Shown piece by piece: positions 26,993 to 35,526 of a stretch of DNA of 36,736 nt. Below the pieces are notes generated by a model that saw only the letters and a program-made list of their open reading frames with translations, ran no database searches and had not been told where the DNA came from. Positions within the stretch are counted from its first letter, which is position 1. Each line of letters starts with the position of its first letter. This stretch comes from a virus, in the IMG/VR virus record IMGVR_UViG_3300037119_002705, positions 1-36,736 of that record. One strand, written 5' to 3'. The position numbers and the translations under genes were made by a program.

Positions 26993-29352
26993 ATGCGAAG
27001 TTAATTTGTAACGGCACTCAGTTGGATTTAGTGGAAGGATTACCATTCCCTTTGAATTACAGTATTTCAGATGTTAAAGAGCCTCAAAAAAGAAAACGTA
27101 ATTTATCTAAGTCGATTACATTAGTCGGTACAAATAACAATTTAAACTTTTTCTCATCTACATATCAACTTTCATTAACCGATTTAAATGGTGACAGCAC
27201 GGGCTTTAATTTTGATCCAACGAAAAGAGTAGAAGCGAAATACTATAAAGGTGATATTTTAGTTTTTGATGGATTACTTCAATTAAACGAGGTTGAAATT
27301 AACGATGGAAACTATTATTTTTCGTGTACAATGTTTTCAAACTTTGTGGATTTGTTCCTTCAACTAGGTGAACGAACTGTTGCTGAATTGGGCTGGTCTG
27401 AATACGACCACGCTTTGACTAGAACTATTGTTAAAAATAGCTGGGACACTTCGGTTATGGTTAACGGTGTTGCTACAAGTAATTTTACAGCAGGAGTCCC
27501 GCAGGGATTTGGATATGTTTATCCGTTGGTTGATTACGGGTATAACACAATTCCAACAACTTTTGGAATAAATAATTTAGTGCCTTTAATTTATTGTAAG
27601 GAAATTGTAGAAAAATGTTTTGCAGTCGCTGGACTTACATTTGATTCAAATCACATTAACAGCGATTTATTTAAAAAGCTTGTGTTTGGCTTTGAGGGTG
27701 GCAAAAGGCGAGTGCTAACAACGGCACAAATAAACGCTAGACATTTAGAAGCTGAAGGTGATTTCATGTTAAATAGCAATCTAGCGTTTTCACAAAACTA
27801 TCCATTCAATAACAGAATTTACACTCAGGATTCAGTAATTGGTTTCCTTACGGGTCGTACAAGTGGAGGTTTAACAACCACAACAATAGATGACCCTAGT
27901 GGTATAATTGCACAATCAAGCCCTGGTCTTTTACAATATGTAAATCTAGCAGGAACTTACAAGATGACTGTTACAGGTTCATTTCAACAAACGTTAACTT
28001 TAGCTGGTGATCAAACTTATGTTGGCGGTAATCATGGATTCGTTATTGAGTTTCTAAAATATGGTTCTGTTATAGACACATTTACTGTAATGTCAAACAA
28101 TGGAGATTTAGTTGTTGGAGCGAATTACACTAAAACATTTGAATACAGCACAAACAATAATAACAGTATATTCACGTCAATTCGAGTTAGAAGAGTTGTA
28201 AATTTAGTTATTAATGGTGTAACTCAAACAATAGACTTTACAGATGAAACACCAATACCGTTTGCTTATGAAATAACTTGTCTTGATGGAACATTAAACG
28301 ACGGGAGTACGGTTACTTTATCGCCTGTTATTCCTGACATGAAGGCAAAGGATTTTATGGAGGACATGATTAAGGCTTTTAATTGGTATATTTCGGACCC
28401 TGACATTTTCAACGTTTCAAAGATTGAGCCATTAAATGATTTTTACCAAGCAACAACAGAGTTTGACGATTGGTCACAATTAATAGACAAAAGTAAAAGT
28501 ATCAAGATTTTACCAGCATCAACGATTGATGGTAAAGTTTATCAATTCTCGTTCCAGCAAGAAGATGACTACGACAATAAAAGGTATCAAGATGAATTTA
28601 ACCAACGTTACGGAGACTTTGATTACATAGTTGAAAGTACTTATCAAAACACTACGCGAAAATACGAACTTAGATTTGGTCAAGCCGTACCGATTGAATT
28701 AGTGAATAGTGATATCGTACTGCCAAGGATAGTAAAACTTGAAAACAACGCTTATATTCCATACAGAGGTAAACCAAAGATTTATTTCTATAACGGATTA
28801 AAGACAGGTGATTTCAGATTAACAAATGTATTACCAGCTGGAGGAAGTGAAGATTTAATAAGTTATCCTTGTGTGCATCATTTTGATGATTTTGAAAACC
28901 CAACATTTGATTTTAATTGGGGGCTTCCAAAAAGGATTTATTACGGTAACATGGACACAATTGTTACAACTAATAATCTTTATTATGCGCATCATGACAA
29001 GTTTATTCGAGAATTAACAGGTAAGGATAGTAAAATTTTACAATGCTATGTTAAGTTCTCGTCTCAAATGGTAAACACTTTAGATTACAGTAAGTTGAAA
29101 ATGTGGAACGGTGTTCTTTACAGGCTTAATGAAATAAAAGATTTTGATTCTGACGTTGCTGAAAGTACATTTGTTGAACTTGTTAGAATAATTGAGGCTG
29201 AAAACCCTATAAATTTGCAAGGATTAGGTGAAGCCACGGGAGAGCAAACGGTTGGTTTAATGAGTGGGGGAACTGATGTTGATGAAGATACTAATGTTGT
29301 TTTTGGTGGCATTGGAGTTAGTAGAAATAGTGAAATTTTAACAGGTGGATAA
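26989..29352 (+). CDS. Large tail tip/baseplate hub-like protein, 787 aa
   Basis: This is the largest predicted virion protein. The N-terminus (AKLICNGTQLDLVEGLPFPL, VKEPQKRKRNLSKSITLVGT, then GDILVFDGLLQLNEVEI) matches the start of large tail proteins in Bacteroidetes phages. The central part is beta-rich; after about residue 440 there is DMKAKDFMEDMIKAFNWYIS, resembling the hub domain that follows a DUF-type tail module. The C-terminus is Gly-rich. It is likely part of the tail tip complex. It overlaps the next ATG by 1 nt (TAATG). Confidence 0.6.
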   Translation: MNAKLICNGTQLDLVEGLPFPLNYSISDVKEPQKRKRNLSKSITLVGTNNNLNFFSSTYQLSLTDLNGDSTGFNFDPTKRVEAKYYKGDILVFDGLLQLNEVEINDGNYYFSCTMFSNFVDLFLQLGERTVAELGWSEYDHALTRTIVKNSWDTSVMVNGVATSNFTAGVPQGFGYVYPLVDYGYNTIPTTFGINNLVPLIYCKEIVEKCFAVAGLTFDSNHINSDLFKKLVFGFEGGKRRVLTTAQINARHLEAEGDFMLNSNLAFSQNYPFNNRIYTQDSVIGFLTGRTSGGLTTTTIDDPSGIIAQSSPGLLQYVNLAGTYKMTVTGSFQQTLTLAGDQTYVGGNHGFVIEFLKYGSVIDTFTVMSNNGDLVVGANYTKTFEYSTNNNNSIFTSIRVRRVVNLVINGVTQTIDFTDETPIPFAYEITCLDGTLNDGSTVTLSPVIPDMKAKDFMEDMIKAFNWYISDPDIFNVSKIEPLNDFYQATTEFDDWSQLIDKSKSIKILPASTIDGKVYQFSFQQEDDYDNKRYQDEFNQRYGDFDYIVESTYQNTTRKYELRFGQAVPIELVNSDIVLPRIVKLENNAYIPYRGKPKIYFYNGLKTGDFRLTNVLPAGGSEDLISYPCVHHFDDFENPTFDFNWGLPKRIYYGNMDTIVTTNNLYYAHHDKFIRELTGKDSKILQCYVKFSSQMVNTLDYSKLKMWNGVLYRLNEIKDFDSDVAESTFVELVRIIEAENPINLQGLGEATGEQTVGLMSGGTDVDEDTNVVFGGIGVSRNSEILTGG

Positions 29353-29861
29353 TGGCAGAAAACGATAAAGTATTTAGAATAGTTCATAAACGAGGAAATG
29401 GTTTACCAACTATTCCTGTAAGTGCCGACCATAGAAATGGTGATTGGTTGAGTACGGATATTTATGAGGGTGAGATGTACCAAAATACAGCAAACGGCAA
29501 GGTATACACAAGACATGGTGCTACAATTGTAAATGCTGACGGAACACCAGCGAAGAAAACATACAAAGCCAAGATTTCACAATCAGGAACATCAGCACCA
29601 ACTGAACAGACTGTCTTTCAAAATGACTTTACAGGGGCTTGGAATTATGTTTCGACAGGCACTTACGATTTTGATACTATTGGAGACTTCACAGATATTG
29701 ACGATGTACATTGGGTAGTTCAAAATAGCGACACGACTTTAGTTTATTTTTCAGCTTCAGTCGTGTCGAATGCGTTTAGGCTTCAAGTTAGAGATTCTTC
29801 AGGAACTCTAATAAACACAGAAATTACTAAGGCTAGTATATTAATCGAACAAATCGGATAA
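29352..29861 (+). CDS. Tail-associated beta-rich protein, 169 aa
   Basis: The N-terminal segment (VFRIVHKRGNGLPTIPVSAD, then IYEGEMYQNTANGKVYTRHG) resembles fibre-anchor sequences. A second half follows from KTYKAKISQSGTSAPTEQTV, a pattern seen in small Bacteroidetes phage appendage proteins ending in a beta sandwich. It is translated by a TAATG overlap on both sides, next to the tape measure gene. It is probably a tail-tip or small fibre protein. Confidence 0.55.
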   Translation: MAENDKVFRIVHKRGNGLPTIPVSADHRNGDWLSTDIYEGEMYQNTANGKVYTRHGATIVNADGTPAKKTYKAKISQSGTSAPTEQTVFQNDFTGAWNYVSTGTYDFDTIGDFTDIDDVHWVVQNSDTTLVYFSASVVSNAFRLQVRDSSGTLINTEITKASILIEQIG

Positions 29862-32065
29862 TGGAAGAGATAATATTTAGAACCGAAGTCGACACGGGTA
29901 GCACCGTAAAAGATTTACAAAATGTTGAGAAAGAGCTTTCAAATATAAATAATGAAAGTGAAAAGATGGGTGATACCATCACGGCAAAATTTGAAGCGTT
30001 AAACGCTAAGGTTGAAGCTGGTGGTTTGTCCGTTCGTGAGTATTCAAAAGCAATTAAGGAATATCAAAATATCGCTTTGAGCGCATCATCAGAATCACCA
30101 ATAGGTCAAGAGGCTGTTCAAAGAGCTGGGGATTTAGTTGATATGATTGGCGATTTGAGGGCTGAAATAAATGTGTTATCGCAGGATGGTAGCAACATGA
30201 AAGCAGCGTTAGAATTAGGTTCTGTTGTTACAGCTGGATATGGCGCTATTCAAGGTGCAATGGCGCTAACAGGTGTTGAGAGTGAAAAGCTTCAGGAAAC
30301 GATGGTTAAACTTCAAGCCGCAACATCTGTACTTAATGGACTTGAACAAATTAGAGCTTCCCTAGAAAAGGAAAGTATGCTCATGATTAAAGCTAGGGCT
30401 GTAGCTACAAACATAATGAGCGCTGCTCAATATATTTATACCGTGGCAGTTGGTACGACAACGGGCGCAATGAAAGCTTTAAGAATTGCAATGTTGGCAG
30501 TTCCTTTGTTTGCTATTATTGCTGGTATTATTGCTTTGATTGCTGCACTCGATTCACTTATGCCTGAGATAAAAAGCGTTGAAGAGTTGAATGATGACTT
30601 AACAGCAAGTTACCAAAGACAAATGGATATGCTCGAACGTTCACAAAACTCATATAAGCGAGATATTGACAATAAGATTAAATTGGCTAAGTCGATGAAT
30701 TCAAGTGCTGAAGATGTTCATTTATTGGAAATGGAAAGATTGAGACGTGAAGAGGTTACACGACGACAAAACACACTAGCTAGTTCGATGTTAATGGATA
30801 AAAAAACAGAGCTTTATAAACTAGCGTTAAAGAGAGAAAACTTTGAACAAGCTAAAAAAATACAGGAAGAAATAAATGCAGAGCGTAAAAAGTTTAAAGA
30901 CTTAAATGCTTTGAATGGTCAATATGCAATCGATAAACAGATTGCAGAAAATGAATTTGCAAACGAGCAAAAACAAAAAGCAGACCAAGAAGCAAAAGAA
31001 TCTCAAGACAGGGCAAAACAAGCTAGTGATAAACGTAAACAGCAATTAGCCGAACGTCGAAAAAAAGAAGAAGAAGAAGCTCAAAAAAGACTTGAATTAG
31101 AAAGAACAATTCAAGATTTATCTTTAGCCTACATGGTTGAAGGTGAGGAAAAACAAAGAGTTGCTTTAGCTTTGCAACAACAAAGGGAGCGTGACGAGTT
31201 AGTTAAAAAGTTTGGAAATGACACCAAGTTGATATCTGAATTAAAAACAAAACAACTTAATGAAACAAATGATTTAGAATTAGCTATAACGGCTGAACTT
31301 GATGCAAAGAAAACTGAAGCTGAAAAGATTGCATTAGAAAAATCCAATGCTGATAAACAATCAATGCTTGAAGGTAAACTTATTCAAATGCGAGGTGATT
31401 TCGATGCAGAACAGCAATTGAGACAGGAGCTTTTAGATTTAGAATACCAACAAGCAATATCGAACAAAGATTTAACTGAAGGTGAAAAGTTTAAGATTGA
31501 ACAAGATTATGCTCAAAAAACAGCCGATTTAAACGCTCAAAAAGTCGAACAGGAAAAAGTTACAAATGAGGCGATTGCAAAATCTCGTCAAGAATTTGCT
31601 GGAGCAATAGCAAATGTATTTGGACAAATTGCTGGATTAGCAAGGGAAGGGAGTAAGGCTCAAAAAGCTTTTGCTTTGGCTGAGATTGGAATTAACACGG
31701 CTGTTGGTTTTGTTCAAGGTTTAAGAATAGCACAAGCTGCCGCTATCAAGTCACCAACTCCAGCTTTAACTTTTGGGATATTTTACGCTCAACAATTGGC
31801 GAGTGTATTAGGTGCAGCTAAACAAGCTAAGCAAATACTTGGTGCGTCTTCAAGCGTTCAAGCTCCAACCGTGAATTCGGGTGGTGGTGGTTCACAAAAC
31901 AACACGCCAACAAGTCAAGCTGGTCAAGAACTTACAGGAACAGAAAGCAATTTAACATCTAATTTACAAGGTAGTGGTAGTCAAAGGGTTTATGTTGTTG
32001 ACTCAGATATAACAGGAGTTCAGAAACAAAGCGCACGTGTTGAGGCTGTAAGCACCATAGGGTAA
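29861..32065 (+). CDS. Tape measure protein, 734 aa
   Basis: A long helical protein. The first about 100 residues are coiled coil (DLQNVEKELSNINNESEKMG). Hydrophobic helices follow (about 207-230, AMLAVPLFAIIAGIIALIAA), then a very long Glu/Lys/Gln coiled coil (residues about 330-580), and Ala/Gly-rich helices. The C-terminal end VYVVDSDITGVQKQSARVEA is typical of Bacteroidetes phage tape measures. The length implies a tail of roughly 0.1 micrometre, using the usual about 1.5 Angstrom per residue, consistent with a siphovirus. No sheath gene was seen. Confidence 0.85.
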   Translation: MEEIIFRTEVDTGSTVKDLQNVEKELSNINNESEKMGDTITAKFEALNAKVEAGGLSVREYSKAIKEYQNIALSASSESPIGQEAVQRAGDLVDMIGDLRAEINVLSQDGSNMKAALELGSVVTAGYGAIQGAMALTGVESEKLQETMVKLQAATSVLNGLEQIRASLEKESMLMIKARAVATNIMSAAQYIYTVAVGTTTGAMKALRIAMLAVPLFAIIAGIIALIAALDSLMPEIKSVEELNDDLTASYQRQMDMLERSQNSYKRDIDNKIKLAKSMNSSAEDVHLLEMERLRREEVTRRQNTLASSMLMDKKTELYKLALKRENFEQAKKIQEEINAERKKFKDLNALNGQYAIDKQIAENEFANEQKQKADQEAKESQDRAKQASDKRKQQLAERRKKEEEEAQKRLELERTIQDLSLAYMVEGEEKQRVALALQQQRERDELVKKFGNDTKLISELKTKQLNETNDLELAITAELDAKKTEAEKIALEKSNADKQSMLEGKLIQMRGDFDAEQQLRQELLDLEYQQAISNKDLTEGEKFKIEQDYAQKTADLNAQKVEQEKVTNEAIAKSRQEFAGAIANVFGQIAGLAREGSKAQKAFALAEIGINTAVGFVQGLRIAQAAAIKSPTPALTFGIFYAQQLASVLGAAKQAKQILGASSSVQAPTVNSGGGGSQNNTPTSQAGQELTGTESNLTSNLQGSGSQRVYVVDSDITGVQKQSARVEAVSTIG

Positions 32066-32071
32066 CAAAAA

Positions 32072-32093
32072 AAGACGAGCGTTAACTCGTCTT
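32072..32093 (+). terminator. Hairpin after the tape measure gene
   Basis: AAGACGAG, loop CGTTAA, CTCGTCTT forms a perfect 8-bp stem 6 nt after the tape measure stop. It is followed by CCTTGGCTTT rather than a clean T run, so termination may be partial. An A7 run lies to its left. Confidence 0.55.
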
Positions 32094-32158
32094 CCTTGGC
32101 TTTAAAATCAAAATGTAATTTAACAAAAATCTATTGCAAATATAAACAAATATTTTAG

Positions 32159-32383
32159 ATGGCAATAGAAATTGTAAAAAAGTTAATTGATTCAGGTGAG
32201 ATTAATAAATTAATTGAATCTAAAATAATTTCGAGTAAAATTATTGAGTGGGTCAATGTCTATGAAAGTTATGTTTCTGAATTAAATATCACCTCATCAA
32301 GAATGCAGGCTGCAGAAAACGTCTCTATAAATAAAGGTGTGTCAGTTGAGATGATTTACTACATAGCTAAAAAACTCAAGTGA
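32159..32383 (+). CDS. Small helical protein with HTH-like end, 74 aa
   Basis: It reads EIVKKLIDSGEINKLIESKI, IIEWVNVYESYVSEL, then SRMQAAENVSINKGVSVEMI followed by YYIAKKLK. The last about 35 residues ('A......GVS...IY...K.') look like a helix-turn-helix of the Mor/resolvase type. It stands alone between the tape measure hairpin and the capsid promoter-like box. It could be a regulator of the capsid operon or a small structural helper. The gene boundaries are clear; the function is uncertain. Confidence 0.5.
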   Translation: MAIEIVKKLIDSGEINKLIESKIISSKIIEWVNVYESYVSELNITSSRMQAAENVSINKGVSVEMIYYIAKKLK

Positions 32384-32403
32384 CTTTTAATATTTATTAA
32401 AAA

Positions 32404-32433
32404 CGCAAACAAATCTTATATTATATTTTTGCG
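32404..32433 (+). promoter_or_regulatory. Candidate promoter before the capsid operon, with inverted repeat
   Basis: TATTTTTG (32424-32431) fits TAnnTTTG and ends 8 nt before the protease ATG. It is overlapped by the right arm of an inverted repeat, CGCAAA (32404-32409) and TTTGCG (32428-32433). No -33 TTG is present. The repeat could be an operator on the promoter. Confidence 0.4.
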
Positions 32434-32438
32434 TTATA

Positions 32439-33479
32439 ATGTTGAAAATTTACAAACTTACAATAAACGATAACGACAATACGGGTGTCGATTATACTGC
32501 TTTTGTAGATGTTCCAGCGCATTTAAAAGGATTCGTTTCTTTTAACAAGAATGAGCCTTTAAAATATGAGTTTAATGAAGAGAAAAGAATTGTAACAGGT
32601 GTTATGATTTCTGCTGACTTACCAATTTACAGAAAAGATAGTGAACTAGGTGAACATTATGTCCTTTTCGATTCAGAAACCATTACACAAATCAAAGAAA
32701 AATTCCACAAATTAGGCAATAACAACAATGTTAATGAAATGCACGACCCTGCTTTGAAGCAAGAAGGTGTGTTTTTAGTTGCTAGTTATCAAATTGGTGG
32801 TGATAAAAATCCAAGCGCACCAAAAATATTTGAAGGTCAAGACTTGAAAGATGGTACATGGATAGCTTCGTATAAGGTTGAGAACGATGAGCTTTGGACT
32901 AAGGTTAAAAATGGTGAATTCCAAGGTTTTTCTGTGGAAGGAATGTTTTACAAAGAACCAATTTCAATAAAAAAAGAGAAAATGAGTAAAAAAACAAAAA
33001 GCATTTGGGAAATGATGGGGTTAAAAAAATCCACAGAAAAATTTACCCAAGCTACAACATCTGATGGTGTTGTATTAATCTACGATGGTGAACTCGCTGA
33101 AGGAATAGCCGTTTTAGTAGACAAAGAAGGTGAACAAGTTCCAGCTCCTGAAGGTGAACATCAAGTTACTCTTGAAGACGGAACGGTTAAAGTAATTACA
33201 CTTGATGCTGGTGGAATCGTTACAGCTATTGCTGACGGTGAAGTTATGGAAGATGATGGCGTAAGAGCTGAAGTTGCTGAGTTGATGAAACAAGTGTTGA
33301 AGGATACTGATGAGCGTTTTGCAAAAATTGAGTCCGAAAACGTTGAGTTGAAAAAAGAAATCCTAGAGTTTAGAGAAGCTTTAAAAGACCCAGCTAATCA
33401 TAAATTCAACAAGAAACCTTTAGAAGGTGAAGGTAAAAAATTAACAATCGCTGAAATGATGGCAGCACAAAAAAAATAA
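32439..33479 (+). CDS. Capsid maturation protease with scaffold-like C-terminus (S78_2/XkdF-like)
   Basis: 346 aa. The protease part, about 45-175, has RIVTGVMISADLPIYRKD, FHKLGNNNNVNEMHD (candidate catalytic His102), and KVKNGEFQGFSVEGMF (candidate Ser165), the Peptidase_S78_2/XkdF pattern. The second half is acidic and ends in a coiled coil (ERFAKIESENVELKKEILEF), like an internal scaffold fused to the protease. Such proteins direct procapsid assembly and then cleave the scaffold. The gene ends 2 nt before the major capsid gene. Confidence 0.75.
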   Translation: MLKIYKLTINDNDNTGVDYTAFVDVPAHLKGFVSFNKNEPLKYEFNEEKRIVTGVMISADLPIYRKDSELGEHYVLFDSETITQIKEKFHKLGNNNNVNEMHDPALKQEGVFLVASYQIGGDKNPSAPKIFEGQDLKDGTWIASYKVENDELWTKVKNGEFQGFSVEGMFYKEPISIKKEKMSKKTKSIWEMMGLKKSTEKFTQATTSDGVVLIYDGELAEGIAVLVDKEGEQVPAPEGEHQVTLEDGTVKVITLDAGGIVTAIADGEVMEDDGVRAEVAELMKQVLKDTDERFAKIESENVELKKEILEFREALKDPANHKFNKKPLEGEGKKLTIAEMMAAQKK

Positions 33480-33481
33480 CA

Positions 33482-34462
33482 ATGGGAAAACTAAAAATTA
33501 AATTAAAAGAACAATTTGGTTTCGACGTTACAGCTTTGCCTGATTACACGAAAGAAACTATGCCTAACATTGTTACTGACTTAATCGGTAACTCTGCATT
33601 CTTATCTAGCTTAACACCTAGAGAAGGAATTAAAGGAAGTGAAAGAATTAACTTACTTAACGGTGATGTTACGCTTCAAGCAAAAACAAACTGTACACAA
33701 TCACCTGATGGATCATTTATTTTTACAGATGAGATTTTAGAAGTTGTCCCATTGTATATGGGTATTGAGTTTTGTAATGAGGACTTAAACGGTAAGGTAA
33801 CTGAGATTTTGAACAAAATCGGCATGAAAATGCAGAACGGACAATTGCCAGCCGACCTTGACCAAATCATTATGACTTATTTGATGAAATTATTGCAACG
33901 TAAATTGCAAAGATTAATCATCTTAGGAGATACGACTTCAATTGACCCTGAATTAGCATTAACAAGTGGATTGAGATACAGAATTAATAACAACACTTCG
34001 GTAGTTGATTATATGAGTGCTGAGGCTTCAATCACGGCATCAAATGCTTATGCGATTGCTTACGGTTTATTTAAATCAATTCCTTCAGAGTTGTTTGATA
34101 ACGAAATGGAAGTTGTTATTTACATGGGTAGAGACAAAGCTTTGCTTGTGTTGGAAGATTGGAATCAAGCTAACCCTTATACACTTGTTCCTGTGCCTGA
34201 TCAAAAAGGATCTTCAATGGAATTTGTATTACCTTTAACAAATATTAGAGTTGTTTCTCTTCCTGAGTTAAATGGAACAAATGAGATGTGGGCTTTCCCT
34301 TTAGATTTGGTTTTTGTAGGAACTGATTCTCAAGATGATTGGAATTTCTCAATGAAGTACGATGATTACAACGATAAGTTGAAAGCAGAGGCTGCGTTCA
34401 GAGCTGGTGTCCAAATCGTTTGGGGACAATACTTCACAAGATTACAGTTAGCTGTATCATAA
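33482..34462 (+). CDS. Major capsid protein
   Basis: 326 aa. Its size, its position after the protease-scaffold gene, and its pattern (LKIKLKEQFGFDVTALPDYT; PNIVTDLIGNSAFLSSLTPR; RKLQRLIILGDTTSIDPELA; EVVIYMGRDKALLVLEDWNQ; PELNGTNEMWAFPLDLVFVG) fit the HK97-fold capsid proteins of Bacteroidetes siphoviruses. The start is behind an A-rich stretch, without a Shine-Dalgarno sequence, as expected for highly expressed Bacteroidetes genes. It is probably the most abundant virion protein. Confidence 0.8.
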   Translation: MGKLKIKLKEQFGFDVTALPDYTKETMPNIVTDLIGNSAFLSSLTPREGIKGSERINLLNGDVTLQAKTNCTQSPDGSFIFTDEILEVVPLYMGIEFCNEDLNGKVTEILNKIGMKMQNGQLPADLDQIIMTYLMKLLQRKLQRLIILGDTTSIDPELALTSGLRYRINNNTSVVDYMSAEASITASNAYAIAYGLFKSIPSELFDNEMEVVIYMGRDKALLVLEDWNQANPYTLVPVPDQKGSSMEFVLPLTNIRVVSLPELNGTNEMWAFPLDLVFVGTDSQDDWNFSMKYDDYNDKLKAEAAFRAGVQIVWGQYFTRLQLAVS

Positions 34463-34473
34463 TCTAAATAATT

Positions 34474-34986
34474 ATGTGTGAGATATTAGCAGGATTTGAA
34501 AAGATTTGCGATACCGCTGGTGGTATCGCAAAAGCTTATGGTTGGTCAACAGCTGAAACAGACACGTTAACTTTTGCTGACGGCACAATTACGGCATTAA
34601 CTTTAGAAAGTGGTAAATACGCTTATCCAATTAATTTTGAGATTGAAACCTCAACTTATACAGATACAGCTATTGGTGAGCGCGCTAATTCAAGTTATGG
34701 TCGTGAGCAATCGGCTTCAATTATGTTAGCTGGTAATACAGCTGCCATGATTGCCAACATTGAAGACATTGCGAAAGGAAGAACAACATTAGCATTCGAG
34801 TTAAACGACGGAACTTATGAAGTTTTATTCCTGGAGAACGGTGCTAAATTGTTGGATGAAAGAAACGTTGGAACAGCATACACGGATAGAAATGGAACAA
34901 CTTTAAATTTTGCAGGGCGTGAGAAATCAAAAGCTTGTAAGGTTTCTAGTGCAATTATCTTAGCTTTGCTTGAACCAGCTTCGTAG
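34474..34986 (+). CDS. Structural protein after the capsid gene (tail tube or decoration candidate)
   Basis: 170 aa, mainly Thr/Ala/Gly beta structure (ALTLESGKYAYPINFEIETS; SYGREQSASIMLAGNTAAMI; RTTLAFELNDGTYEVLFLEN). It begins with Cys-containing helices (CEILAGFEKICDTAGG). A protein of this size and make-up after the capsid gene in Bacteroidetes phages may be the major tail-tube protein or a capsid decoration protein; the sequence does not decide. No other clear tail-tube gene was seen, which favours that reading. A terminator follows. Confidence 0.5.
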   Translation: MCEILAGFEKICDTAGGIAKAYGWSTAETDTLTFADGTITALTLESGKYAYPINFEIETSTYTDTAIGERANSSYGREQSASIMLAGNTAAMIANIEDIAKGRTTLAFELNDGTYEVLFLENGAKLLDERNVGTAYTDRNGTTLNFAGREKSKACKVSSAIILALLEPAS

Positions 34987-35010
34987 ATTTTAAATAAAAA
35001 AATAAAGGTG

Positions 35011-35044
35011 AAGGGAAGGTGTTTATATATCTTCCCTTTTTTTT
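35011..35044 (+). terminator. Terminator after the capsid operon
   Basis: AAGGGAAG (35011-35018), a 12-nt loop, CTTCCCTT (35031-35038), and a T8 run (35037-35044) form a canonical intrinsic terminator. It may trim capsid mRNA levels relative to portal. Confidence 0.85.
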
Positions 35045-35046
35045 AT

Positions 35047-35054
35047 TAAATTTG
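35047..35054 (+). promoter_or_regulatory. Candidate -7 box before the connector/portal genes
   Basis: TAAATTTG fits TAnnTTTG, lies directly after the terminator, and ends 6 nt before the ATG at 35061. No TTG at -33, so the call is weak. It would restart transcription for portal and fibre genes. Confidence 0.35.
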
Positions 35055-35060
35055 TAAATT

Positions 35061-35234
35061 ATGGGAAAGATTTTTGTAAAGCAGTTAGGCACTTGTCTGA
35101 TTGACAATGAAGAAAACAAAGAGCTATTAACTAGTTTAGGATTAAAAGACAATGACACTAAAAATTTTAAAGAACCAAATAAACTCGCTAGTGTTAACAT
35201 TAAACGAGTTGGCAAATCCCGAAAATCCAAGTAA
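35061..35234 (+). CDS. Small hypothetical protein, 57 aa
   Basis: It reads MGKIFVKQLGTCLIDNEENK, ELLTSLGLKDNDTKNFKEPN, and a basic end (NIKRVGKSRKSK). It follows the terminator and a -7-like box. The last 83 nt overlap the next gene in another frame, more than anywhere else in the late arm. Both proteins look plausible, so the region may be read twice. The basic tail could bind DNA or the acidic connector proteins. Confidence 0.5.
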   Translation: MGKIFVKQLGTCLIDNEENKELLTSLGLKDNDTKNFKEPNKLASVNIKRVGKSRKSK

Positions 35235-35526
35235 TTGGCTTTTTGTGTTTACTAGTGAGCAGAGTTTACAAGAAGTGGGTAAGCTTTATTTAACTGATTT
35301 ATCTGAATTTCCTGAAAGGTATAATAAATTTGAGTTACAAGAACCCGAAACTGTTGAATTTGTTCTTGCTGGAGATTACAAGTATGAAGTTTATCAAATG
35401 CCGGATGGTGATAGTTTAGTTATTACTGAAGGAGTTTTGGTTGAGGTTGGAAAATTAAGGGTTGTTGAAGATGAAACCACGGTTGTTTATGAAGCCGAGG
35501 TAAAAAATAAGACTTATGAGCGATAA
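35152..35526 (+). CDS. Conserved phage protein before the portal, 124 aa
   Basis: A beta-rich acidic protein (KNQINSLVLTLNELANPENP; NWLFVFTSEQ; FPERYNKFELQEPETVEFVL; GDYKYEVYQMPDGDSLVITE). This 'N....TL.E......WLF.F......R.N.F........L..G.Y.Y..Y' pattern is conserved in Bacteroidetes phages, next to the portal gene. It is probably a small structural or connector protein. It overlaps the portal start by 11 nt and the previous gene by 83 nt. Confidence 0.6.
   Translation: MTLKILKNQINSLVLTLNELANPENPSNWLFVFTSEQSLQEVGKLYLTDLSEFPERYNKFELQEPETVEFVLAGDYKYEVYQMPDGDSLVITEGVLVEVGKLRVVEDETTVVYEAEVKNKTYER

Noticed and set aside
32137-32144. Leftward TATATTTG box after the tape measure hairpin
   Set aside because: It would only make antisense RNA to the tape measure, has no -33 element, and may be a chance AT-rich match.
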